Shown here piece after piece: positions 1 through 4,960 of a DNA stretch of 5,866 nt. Origin of the DNA: an uncultured Clostridia bacterium (GTDB taxonomy: Bacteria; Bacillota; Clostridia; Oscillospirales; Oscillospiraceae); contig CALERM010000115.1 of assembly GCA_937907715.1 (NCBI GenBank), forward strand, positions 1 to 5,866, given 5' to 3'. Positions within the stretch are counted from its first letter, which is position 1. Each line of letters opens with the position of its first letter. The translations under genes and the position numbers were made by a program. The notes under the pieces are model-generated. The model was given only the letters and a program-made list of their open reading frames with translations, did no database searches and had not been told where the DNA came from.

Positions 1-27
1 TGATAGTATAGCATTTTCTACACATCT
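1..27. other. Candidate skin-type attachment site in sigK
   Basis: On the minus strand the coding sequence is conserved to GTAGAAAATG and then diverges. The B. subtilis skin element recombines at AATGA in the matching Glu-Asn-Glu codons. Positions 2-11 and 18-26 form an imperfect inverted repeat: 8 of 9 base pairs, with A5 bulged and one mismatch at 8/21. It flanks a 6-base spacer at 12-17 that contains the AATG core, a layout expected for a serine-recombinase site. Only about 12 bases of divergent sequence are visible, so this is inference. Confidence 0.4.
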
Positions 28-342
28 GGCGGCATAGGTTGCAAGGCGGGCGCCCTTGCTGGCATCGAACGTGGAGATGCCCTTGATCAGCCCGATGGTC
101 CCGATGGAAATGAGGTCCTCCTGATCGGAGGTCTGCGTGTAGTACTTTTTCATGATGTGCGCGACGAGGCGGAGATTGCGTTCGATCAGGATATTGCGCG
201 CCTCCAGATCGCCGCTTGCGCTTTTTTCGAGGTAATAGCGTTCTTCTTCCAGTGTCAGCGGCTTCGGAAACGAACTGCCGGAAGAGAGTCTGAGCGAATA
301 GAGCATGCTGCTGAGCATCAGCCAAACGCTGGCGCATAGCAT
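1..342 (-). CDS. sigK: RNA polymerase sporulation sigma factor SigK, 5' part (runs off the window edge, possibly at a skin-type break)
   Basis: N-terminal 114 codons of a sigma-70 family factor, open at the left window edge. Residues 50-61 (NILIERNLRLVA) and 77-88 (DLISIGTIGLIK), then TYAARCVEN at 102-110, are the sigma region 2 signature of sigma-E/sigma-K. FPKPL at 25-29 and VAHIMKK at 60-66 match sigma-K rather than sigma-E. The first ~22 residues are hydrophobic (LCASVWLML...) and resemble the membrane-associated pro-sequence of B. subtilis pro-sigma-K. The start is set by GGAGGTGAT, 8 nt upstream of the ATG. In the family, sigma-K directs late mother-cell genes for coat, cortex and lysis. 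After CVEN the expected E-I-L-M is replaced by A-I-L-S and the sequence ends. Region 3 and region 4 are absent from the window. Either the gene continues with an odd variant, or this is the junction of a skin-like insertion. Identity is certain at the level of sigma-E/K and likely for SigK. Confidence 0.9.
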   Translation of the reverse strand, partial: MLCASVWLMLSSMLYSLRLSSGSSFPKPLTLEEERYYLEKSASGDLEARNILIERNLRLVAHIMKKYYTQTSDQEDLISIGTIGLIKGISTFDASKGARLATYAARCVENAILS

Positions 343-362
343 ATGAATCACCTCCATATGCT

Positions 363-393
363 ACTGTATTCATCCGCAGCACGTCCAATTTCC
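363..393 (-). promoter_or_regulatory. Possible sigma-E-type promoter of sigK
   Basis: Read on the minus strand, GGAAATT (387-393) and GAATACAGT (363-371) are separated by 15 bases. This resembles the sigma-E consensus (ATATT-like -35, CATACAAT-like -10) at about 5/7 and 6/8 positions. sigK is sigma-E-dependent in B. subtilis and C. difficile, which supports the reading. The predicted leader is very short: the RBS at 351-355 would lie almost at the 5' end. Confidence 0.33.
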
Positions 394-457
394 CACAAAA
401 TGCAGCAAAGCAAAAGCCCGCCGGCGTATCCGGCGGGCAGGGTGATCGGAAATTGGA
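384..457. repeat. 10-bp inverted repeat flanking the terminator
   Basis: TCCAATTTCC (384-393) and GGAAATTGGA (448-457) are exact reverse complements, one on each side of the terminator hairpin and not concentric with it. The left copy overlaps the candidate sigK -35 element. It may be a paired protein-binding site, part of a larger stem, or chance. Confidence 0.55.
412..438 (-). terminator. Rho-independent terminator of the XRE/zinc-ribbon gene
   Basis: A perfect 9-bp GC stem (GCCCGCCGG at 416-424 with CCGGCGGGC at 430-438) with a 5-base loop is followed on the minus strand by TTTTG (412-415). It lies 29 bases past the stop codon of the 467-907 gene. It separates that gene from sigK. Confidence 0.85.
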
Positions 458-466
458 AGGCGCGGG

Positions 467-907
467 TTATTTTTTCCAGTGCTTCAGCTGCGGCACAAGT
501 GCCTGCATATGCGCGCGGACCCGCTCTTTCGGGAAAGCGTCGCTCGCCATATGCTCGACACAGAAATCAATCAGCTGTTCCGGGCTTGTGTAGGTAAACG
601 CGCCGTCTGTGTAGCACCATTTGCAGTAGTCCTCGTTGAACGCGCCGTCCGGCTCGCGGCTGAGATTTGCATCGTCCAGCGGCATGCCGCAGCACTGGCA
701 GATCAGCTGCCGCGGAGAACCCAGAAGCGTGTTGATCGAAACATCGTAGAGTCTGGAAAGAAGTTTCAGTGTATCCGTGTTCGGCGTCGTTTCTCCGGTT
801 TCCCAGCGTGAGACCGCCTGCCGGGTCACAAAAACCTGTTCGGCAAGCTGCTCCTGGGAAAGTCCCTTCTGCGTTCTGAGCTGCAATAAAATCTCCGTGG
901 TATCCAT
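467..907 (-). CDS. XRE-family transcriptional regulator with C-terminal zinc ribbon
   Basis: 146 residues. Residues 6-61 are a Cro/C1-type helix-turn-helix: LRTQKGLSQEQLAEQ, then the recognition helix VTRQAVSRWETGE, then the usual P-x-x-x-T-L-x-x-L-S-x-x-Y-x-V-S tail. Residues 68-117 match the short putative zinc-ribbon family (Pfam Zn_ribbon_2 type), with likely metal ligands C70, C72 or C73, C95 and C98 in CQCCGMPL and YCKWCYTDG. The ATG at 907 is chosen because AAGGAG ends 9 nt upstream. The in-frame ATG at 916 would directly abut that RBS. It is probably a cytoplasmic DNA-binding regulator, and the sequence does not show its ligand or targets. It lies 82 bp downstream of nth on the same strand and has a terminator of its own. 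A metal- or redox-sensing role for the Cys cluster is only a guess. Confidence 0.9.
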   Translation of the reverse strand: MDTTEILLQLRTQKGLSQEQLAEQVFVTRQAVSRWETGETTPNTDTLKLLSRLYDVSINTLLGSPRQLICQCCGMPLDDANLSREPDGAFNEDYCKWCYTDGAFTYTSPEQLIDFCVEHMASDAFPKERVRAHMQALVPQLKHWKK

Positions 908-933
908 AATGATCATCTCCTTGGGAACATGGT

Positions 934-961
934 AGCATATGGCGAAAGCGAAGACAAGCAA
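934..961 (-). promoter_or_regulatory. Possible sigma-A promoter of the XRE/zinc-ribbon gene
   Basis: On the minus strand TTGCTT (956-961) and TATGCT (934-939) are spaced 16 bases apart, about 27 bases upstream of the start codon. Both boxes are imperfect. Co-transcription from nth is an alternative. Confidence 0.3.
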
Positions 962-973
962 CGCGCTGTTGCG
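959..973. promoter_or_regulatory. Dyad GCAAC-N5-GTTGC next to the -35 of the XRE gene
   Basis: GCAAC (959-963) and GTTGC (969-973) form a perfect 5-bp inverted repeat that overlaps the candidate -35 box of the XRE gene. Its position fits autoregulation by the encoded repressor. It could also be a weak hairpin at the end of the nth transcript. Short dyads of this size also arise by chance. Confidence 0.3.
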
Positions 974-989
974 TGCCGCACGGGTCCGC

Positions 990-1625
990 TCACTGCCCCG
1001 AAAAGCTTCTGCAGTAGGGCGCGAGGCAGCAGCGGCTGCATTGCGGGCGGCGGGCGATGCAGACGGCTCTTCCGTGCAGCACCAGCCGGTGGCAGAAGTC
1101 AGATGACTCCTCCGGCGGCAGAATCGCGCGCAGCTGCGCTTCGACCTTTGCCGGGTCCTTGCCCTCGGAAAGTCCCAAAAGGTTCGTGATGCGGATGCAG
1201 TGCGTGTCGCAGACGACCGAGCCGGGGGCTTTATAAAGATCACCCAGCAGCAGGTTTGCGGTCTTCCGTCCCACGCCGGGAAGGGACAAAAGCTCTTCCA
1301 TCGTTCCGGGGACCTTCCCGCCGTATTTTTCGCGCAGCAGCTGGCAGGCGAGGACGATGTCGCGCGCCTTGTGCTTGTAAAACCCGCACGAGCGGACATA
1401 GTCTTCGACCTCTGCGATATCCGCATCGGCAAAGGCGTCAAGGGTTGGGAAGCGTGCAAAAAGTGCTGGCGTGATTTTGTTGACGCGCTCGTCGGTACAC
1501 TGCGCCGACAACCGCACGGCGATCATCAGTTCATAGTCCTTTTTGTATTGCAGCGCGCAGACCGGGTCCGGGTAGGCGTCTTTCAGGGCGGCGACAATGC
1601 CGGCGACACGTTCTTGCAATTCCAT
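990..1625 (-). CDS. nth: Endonuclease III (DNA glycosylase/AP lyase)
   Basis: 211 residues, the usual Nth length. It removes oxidised pyrimidines from DNA and cleaves the abasic site in base excision repair. LSAQCTDERVN (39-49) is the conserved substrate-pocket segment. LPGVGRKTANLLL (115-127) is the helix-hairpin-helix with catalytic Lys121. VVCDTHCIRI (137-146) carries catalytic Asp140. C189-x6-C196-x2-C199-x5-C205 is the four-cysteine [4Fe-4S] loop, complete here. The start at 1625 is supported by GGAGG 7 nt upstream and by alignment with family N-termini. The gene is divergent from rarA and has its own promoter. The XRE/zinc-ribbon gene follows 82 bp downstream. Confidence 0.97.
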   Translation of the reverse strand: MELQERVAGIVAALKDAYPDPVCALQYKKDYELMIAVRLSAQCTDERVNKITPALFARFPTLDAFADADIAEVEDYVRSCGFYKHKARDIVLACQLLREKYGGKVPGTMEELLSLPGVGRKTANLLLGDLYKAPGSVVCDTHCIRITNLLGLSEGKDPAKVEAQLRAILPPEESSDFCHRLVLHGRAVCIARRPQCSRCCLAPYCRSFSGQ

Positions 1626-1656
1626 GGCAGATCCTCCGGGAAATCTGTTTTTCTAC

Positions 1657-1684
1657 AGTATAACATGTTTTTCGCGTAATGCAA
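1657..1684 (-). promoter_or_regulatory. Sigma-A promoter of nth
   Basis: On the minus strand TTGCAT (1679-1684), a 16-base spacer and TATACT (1657-1662) lie about 31 bases upstream of the nth start. The -10 box matches 5/6 and the -35 box is weak. It lies back to back with the rarA promoter, within about 75 bp. Confidence 0.55.
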
Positions 1685-1701
1685 AGGATGCAATCCGGCG
1701 G

Positions 1702-1730
1702 TTGTAATTTGAGGCGGAATTTGCTATAAT
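1702..1730 (+). promoter_or_regulatory. Sigma-A promoter of rarA and the DUF951 gene
   Basis: TTGTAA (1702-1707), a 17-base spacer and a perfect TATAAT (1725-1730) lie 30 bases upstream of the rarA start codon. It is one of the two clearest promoters in the window. Confidence 0.8.
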
Positions 1731-1760
1731 TCAAACAAATGATCAAAAGGAGGCGCTCGC

Positions 1761-3020
1761 ATGTATCAGCCTTTGGCAGACGCGCTCCGGCCGCAGAGTC
1801 TCGACGATGTGTGCGGCCAGTCGCACATTCTCGGGGAAAACGGGCTTCTGCGCCGGATTATCGAGTCCGGCAGGATTCCGAATATGATTTTCTATGGTCC
1901 GTCCGGCACGGGCAAGACCACGGTCGCCAATATCATCGCGCAGCGCACACACCGCAAGCTCTGCAAGCTCAACGCCACAACGGCGTCGTCCGGCGACATC
2001 AAGGAGATTTACGCGCAGCTCGATACGTTTCTGGCGCCGAACGGCGTGCTTTTATATCTGGACGAGATTCAATACTTCAATAAAAAGCAGCAGCAGACGC
2101 TGCTCGAGTACATCGAAAACGGCAAGATCACGCTCATTGCGTCCACAACGGAAAATCCGTATTTCTATGTGTACAACGCCATTTTGTCGCGGTCGACGGT
2201 CTTTGAGTTCAAGCCCGTGCCGGCAGACGAGGCAGAGCGGGCGATTGCGCGGGCAGTGCGCGCGCTGGAGCAGCAGAACGGCGCGACGGCGAAGATCGAA
2301 GACGGTGTGCTTTCCTATATCGCGCAGGCGTGCGGCGGCGATATCCGCAAGGCGATGAACGCGGTGGAGCTGCTGTTTTCCGCGGGCAGCCGCAAAGGCG
2401 GCGAGGTAGCGCTTACCCTTTTGGACGCAAAGCAGATCACGCAGCGCTCTGCCATGCGCTACGACCGGGCGGGGGACGAACATTACGACGATCTGTCTGC
2501 GCTCATGAAGTCCATCCGCGGCTCGGACCCCGACGCGGCGATTCACTATCTGGCGCGGTTTCTGGAGGCAGGGGATTTGCCCAGCGCGTGCCGGAGGATT
2601 CTCTGCTCCGCGTGCGAAGACATCGGACTTGCCTATCCGCAGGCGATTGCGATTGTCAAGGCGTGCGTCGACAGCGCTTTGCAGCTCGGGCTTCCGGAGG
2701 CGCGGCTTCCGCTGGCAGACGCGGTGATTCTGCTTGCGACGGCGCCGAAGTCCAACTCCGGCTGCATCGCCATTGACCGGGCGATTCACGACGTGAAGAC
2801 CGGAAAAACCGGCAATATTCCGCGCCAGCTTCAGAACGTCCATGCAGACGGCACGGGCTTTGAGCGCGAGCAGGGGTATCTGTATCCGCACAACTACCCC
2901 CACGCCTGGGTCCGCCAGCAGTATCTGCCGGATGAAATCAAGGACCGGCGCTACTATGAATACGGTGACAATAAAACCGAGCAGGCGGCAAAGCGCTACT
3001 GGGACGAGATCAAGAAATAG
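1761..3020 (+). CDS. rarA: Replication-associated recombination protein A (RarA/MgsA AAA+ ATPase)
   Basis: 419 residues, within the normal RarA/MgsA/Mgs1-WRNIP1 range. The family forms tetrameric DNA-stimulated ATPases that act at stalled replication forks in the cytoplasm. The N-terminal RP-x-S-L-D-D-V-x-G-Q-x-H box (10-22) is typical. Walker A is GPSGTGKT (46-53, Lys52). Walker B is LLYLDE (97-102). Sensor 1 is STTENP (128-133), the arginine finger is probably Arg144 in LSRS, and sensor 2 is GDIRKAMN (193-200). The C-terminal MgsA oligomerisation region is recognisable by ARFLEAGDLPSACRRI (265-280), LCSACEDIGLAYP (281-293), APKSN (328-332) and YLYPHNYP (373-380). After Walker B the usual D-E-I-H-R-F-N reads D-E-I-Q-Y-F-N. 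The start has GGAGG 7 nt upstream. The stop is 11 bp before the DUF951 gene, so the two are probably co-transcribed. Confidence 0.96.
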   Translation: MYQPLADALRPQSLDDVCGQSHILGENGLLRRIIESGRIPNMIFYGPSGTGKTTVANIIAQRTHRKLCKLNATTASSGDIKEIYAQLDTFLAPNGVLLYLDEIQYFNKKQQQTLLEYIENGKITLIASTTENPYFYVYNAILSRSTVFEFKPVPADEAERAIARAVRALEQQNGATAKIEDGVLSYIAQACGGDIRKAMNAVELLFSAGSRKGGEVALTLLDAKQITQRSAMRYDRAGDEHYDDLSALMKSIRGSDPDAAIHYLARFLEAGDLPSACRRILCSACEDIGLAYPQAIAIVKACVDSALQLGLPEARLPLADAVILLATAPKSNSGCIAIDRAIHDVKTGKTGNIPRQLQNVHADGTGFEREQGYLYPHNYPHAWVRQQYLPDEIKDRRYYEYGDNKTEQAAKRYWDEIKK

Positions 3021-3031
3021 GAGGACGAAAG

Positions 3032-3229
3032 ATGGACGTTCGACTGGACGACATTCTGGTTATGAAAAAGGAGCATCCCTGCGGAGACCGGCGCTGGCTG
3101 GTGCTGCGCACCGGAATGGATTTTCGCCTGCGCTGTCTCGGCTGCGGGCATGAGGTGCTGCTGCCGCGCGCGAAGGCAGAAAAGAACATCCGCCAGATTG
3201 TGCGCGAGCAGACTGCATCCAACGGCTGA
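3032..3229 (+). CDS. DUF951 domain-containing protein
   Basis: 65 residues, the full length of this small Firmicutes family. Diagnostic segments are VMKKEHPCG (10-18), RWLVLRTGMD (21-30), the Cys pair RCLGCGH (34-40) and LLPRAKAEK (43-51). C17, C35 and C38 (with His15) could bind a metal, but this is inference from their spacing. The function of the family is unknown. GGAGG ends 7 nt before the ATG and overlaps the rarA stop codon, so translation follows closely on rarA. In other Firmicutes, members often lie near chromosome-maintenance genes, which fits rarA here. Confidence 0.9.
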   Translation: MDVRLDDILVMKKEHPCGDRRWLVLRTGMDFRLRCLGCGHEVLLPRAKAEKNIRQIVREQTASNG

Positions 3230-3258
3230 GCGCAAAAGCAAGCCAAACCCGACGAACG

Positions 3259-3296
3259 AGCGGTCGCAATTCCTTTTGGAATTGCGACCGCTTTTT
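3259..3296 (+). terminator. Rho-independent terminator after the rarA-DUF951 unit
   Basis: A perfect 15-bp stem (3259-3273 with 3278-3292) closes a TTTT tetraloop and is followed by a T-run ending at 3296. It lies 29 bases after the DUF951 stop and 53 bases before the spoIIGA start. The right arm may overlap promoter elements of spoIIGA. Confidence 0.95.
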
Positions 3297-3316
3297 CGCG
3301 CACGAGAGACTATACT
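3282..3316 (+). promoter_or_regulatory. Possible spoIIG promoter with long spacer
   Basis: TATACT (3311-3316) is a good -10 box, 33 bases upstream of spoIIGA. At 17-base spacing there is no -35 box (CCGCTT), but TTGCGA (3282-3287) lies 23 bases upstream. The B. subtilis spoIIG promoter is a Spo0A-activated sigma-A promoter with an unusually long spacer (22 bp), so the arrangement is suggestive. CGACGAA at 3250-3256 is one mismatch from the 0A-box core TGNCGAA. The proposed -35 lies inside the upstream terminator stem. Confidence 0.35.
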
Positions 3317-3349
3317 TTGTCCAGGACGAGCGGGAAGGGGGGATGGCGC

Positions 3350-4198
3350 ATGCAGCTTTGCGGAGAAGCGCTTTTTGCGCTCAACACGGCGATTGACACG
3401 GGGCTGCTGGCGTGCAGCGCGCGGCTGTGTGGGCAGAGGCTTTTCTGGCGGCGGCTGCTTGCGGCGGGATGTCTCGGCGGCGCATATGCGGTGGCGGCAG
3501 TGCTGCCGGAGCTGGGCTTTTTGCGCAGCGGTCTGATCAAGCTCTGCCTGGCGGCGGGCATGTGCCTGCTTGCCTTTGGAGGCAGCAGGCGGCTTTTCCG
3601 GCTGACGGCGGCGTTCTGTGCGATGGGCTGCGTGTTTGCAGGCGCAGTGACGGCGTTCACGCAGCTGACCGGTACGGGGCTTATGCGCGTTCCGGGCGGA
3701 GGGTATTACCCGGTCAGCGCGCTGGCGCTGTGCGCTGTCGGGACTTTGTGTGCGGCGGTTTGCCGGATCTTTTTTTCTGCCTGCGCCCAGCATTCGGCGC
3801 GCTCGTTTGAGCAGCTTACGCTTCGTCTGGGGGAACGGGAGATTACACTGCGCGCGCTGGTTGATACCGGCAACGTGCTCAAGGACCCGATGACGAACGA
3901 GCCTGTTTTTGTTCTGGACTGGCAGGCGGCGGCGAGAATGCTGCCAGATGTGGCGCTCTCGGAGCAGGACTTTTCGCATCCGCCCGAGCTGCTGCAAAGG
4001 CTCTCGCGGGAAAAACCGTCGGTTCGTTTGCGCCTGATTCCATACCGCGCGGTGGGTGTCCGGCAGGGGCTGCTGCTTGCCATGCGCTGCGAACGCAAGG
4101 AAAAGAACGGGCGCTATATCCCCGCGCTCGCCGCCTTTTCGCCCACACCGGTGTCCGGCGGCGGAGAATATGAAGCTTTGACAGGAGGAGCGGCATGA
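3350..4198 (+). CDS. spoIIGA: Sigma-E processing peptidase SpoIIGA
   Basis: 282 residues (B. subtilis about 309). It is a membrane-embedded aspartic protease that removes the pro-sequence of sigma-E in the mother cell at the asymmetric septum, after a forespore signal. The N-terminal half has about five hydrophobic segments (roughly 5-25, 36-55, 60-77, 86-104, 120-145). The C-terminal half is the protease domain: LRALVDTGNVLKDP (168-180) contains the active-site Asp172 in D-T-G-N, followed by EPVFVL (184-189), and RLIPYRAVG (228-236) is a second conserved motif. The ATG at 3350 is chosen because a G-rich RBS (AAGGGGGG) ends 7 nt upstream and the hydrophobic N-terminus begins there. The ATG at 3343 is out of frame. 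The stop overlaps the sigE start in ATGA, indicating translational coupling of protease and substrate. Confidence 0.95.
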   Translation: MQLCGEALFALNTAIDTGLLACSARLCGQRLFWRRLLAAGCLGGAYAVAAVLPELGFLRSGLIKLCLAAGMCLLAFGGSRRLFRLTAAFCAMGCVFAGAVTAFTQLTGTGLMRVPGGGYYPVSALALCAVGTLCAAVCRIFFSACAQHSARSFEQLTLRLGEREITLRALVDTGNVLKDPMTNEPVFVLDWQAAARMLPDVALSEQDFSHPPELLQRLSREKPSVRLRLIPYRAVGVRQGLLLAMRCERKEKNGRYIPALAAFSPTPVSGGGEYEALTGGAA

Positions 4199-4902
4199 AA
4201 TTGGAACTTCGGAAACTATTACAAATGCTCGGCGTTTTGCAGCCAGACCCCGTTTTTTACATCGGCGGCAGCGATGTGCTGCCCCAGCCGCTTGCCCCGG
4301 CGCAGGAGCAGGCGCTGCTGCGGGAGCTTGCCGCAGGAAGCGAGAGTGCCAAGCAGACGCTCATTGAGCGCAATCTGCGCCTGGTGGTCTATCTGGCGCG
4401 GCGCTTTGAAAACACCGGCATCGGCATGGAGGACCTCATTTCCATCGGAACAATCGGACTGATCAAGGCGGTTTCGACCTTCCGCGTTGACCGGAACATC
4501 AAACTGGCGACGTATGCCTCGCGCTGCATTGAAAACGAGATTTTGATGTATATCCGCAAGATTTCCGGTCAGAAGGCGGAGGTCTCGCTCGATGAGCCGA
4601 TCAATACCGACTGGGACGGCAACGAGCTGCTGCTGTCTGATATTCTGGGTACCGAGTCGGACACGGTCATGCGCCCGATGGAGGACGATGTGGACCATGA
4701 GCTGCTGCGCCAGGCATTGTCCCGGCTCTCCGAACGGGAGATGCAGATTGTGCAGATGCGCTTCGGTCTCGGCGGCAGACCTGAAAAAACGCAGAAGGAG
4801 GTCGCCGAGCTGATGGGCATTTCACAATCGTACATTTCCAGACTGGAAAAGCGGATTATGCTGCGTCTGCGCCGCGAAATTTCCCGCCAGATCTGCGGGT
4901 AA
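4195..4902 (+). CDS. sigE: RNA polymerase sporulation sigma factor SigE (pro-sigma-E)
   Basis: 235 residues, close to B. subtilis sigma-E (239). It is the early mother-cell sigma factor. Residues 1 to about 25 form a basic and hydrophobic pro-sequence ending near the diagnostic YIGGSDVLP (22-30), the SpoIIGA cleavage zone. Region 2 holds LIERNLRLVVYLARRFENTG (56-75) and DLISIGTIGLIKAV (80-93), then TYASRCIENEILMYIR (106-121). SLDEPINTDWDGNELLLSDI (131-150) is typical of sigma-E. Region 4 carries the helix-turn-helix KEVAELMGISQSYISRLEKR (201-220). All regions are intact. No obvious terminator follows. rex starts about 100-130 bp downstream, and sigG, which follows sigE in B. subtilis and many clostridia, is absent at this place. 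Confidence 0.97.
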   Translation: MKLELRKLLQMLGVLQPDPVFYIGGSDVLPQPLAPAQEQALLRELAAGSESAKQTLIERNLRLVVYLARRFENTGIGMEDLISIGTIGLIKAVSTFRVDRNIKLATYASRCIENEILMYIRKISGQKAEVSLDEPINTDWDGNELLLSDILGTESDTVMRPMEDDVDHELLRQALSRLSEREMQIVQMRFGLGGRPEKTQKEVAELMGISQSYISRLEKRIMLRLRREISRQICG

Positions 4903-4920
4903 TCTGGGCAATATTTCCGG

Positions 4921-4949
4921 TTGCCTGCCAGCAAAAGTTGTGCTATTAT
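4921..4949 (+). promoter_or_regulatory. Sigma-A promoter of rex
   Basis: TTGCCT (4921-4926), a 17-base spacer and TATTAT (4944-4949) lie 54 bases upstream of the first possible rex ATG. The two boxes match the consensus at 4/6 and 5/6. Transcription would begin near 4956, just before the tandem repeat. Confidence 0.6.
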
Positions 4950-4955
4950 TATAGC
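4942..4955. promoter_or_regulatory. Dyad GCTAT-N4-ATAGC over the rex -10 box
   Basis: A perfect 5-bp inverted repeat is centred on the -10 region. Position and symmetry suit a repressor operator. It does not match the known Rex operator (TTGTGAA/TTGTTAA half-sites), so autoregulation by Rex is not shown. Confidence 0.35.
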
Positions 4956-4960
4956 GATTC

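Noticed and set aside
467..1459. A 330-residue minus-strand reading frame joining the XRE protein to a long N-terminal extension
   Set aside because: Upstream of 907 it runs out of frame across nth, is Arg/Ser-rich and has no domain. The RBS at the 907 ATG and the intact nth frame explain the region.
1679..1693. ATGCAA direct repeat between nth and rarA as an operator
   Set aside because: Six-base copies nine bases apart are easily chance, and one copy is simply the nth -35 box.
2052..2903. Long minus-strand ORF antisense to rarA
   Set aside because: Shadow frame produced by GC-rich codon structure. No RBS or recognisable domain, and rarA is fully supported on the other strand.
2996..3997. 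333-residue minus-strand ORF antisense to the DUF951 gene and spoIIGA
   Set aside because: Low-complexity Arg/Gln-rich shadow frame crossing a strong terminator, with no family resemblance.
4883..4907. Hairpins at the end of sigE (CCCGC/GCGGG and CCAGAT/ATCTGG) as a terminator
   Set aside because: The stems are short, overlap the coding end and lack a T-tract, so termination is not supported.
4936..4960. Rex operator (ROP) upstream of rex
   Set aside because: Starts with TTGTG on one side, but the opposite half-site CACAA is missing and the symmetry does not fit the ROP consensus.
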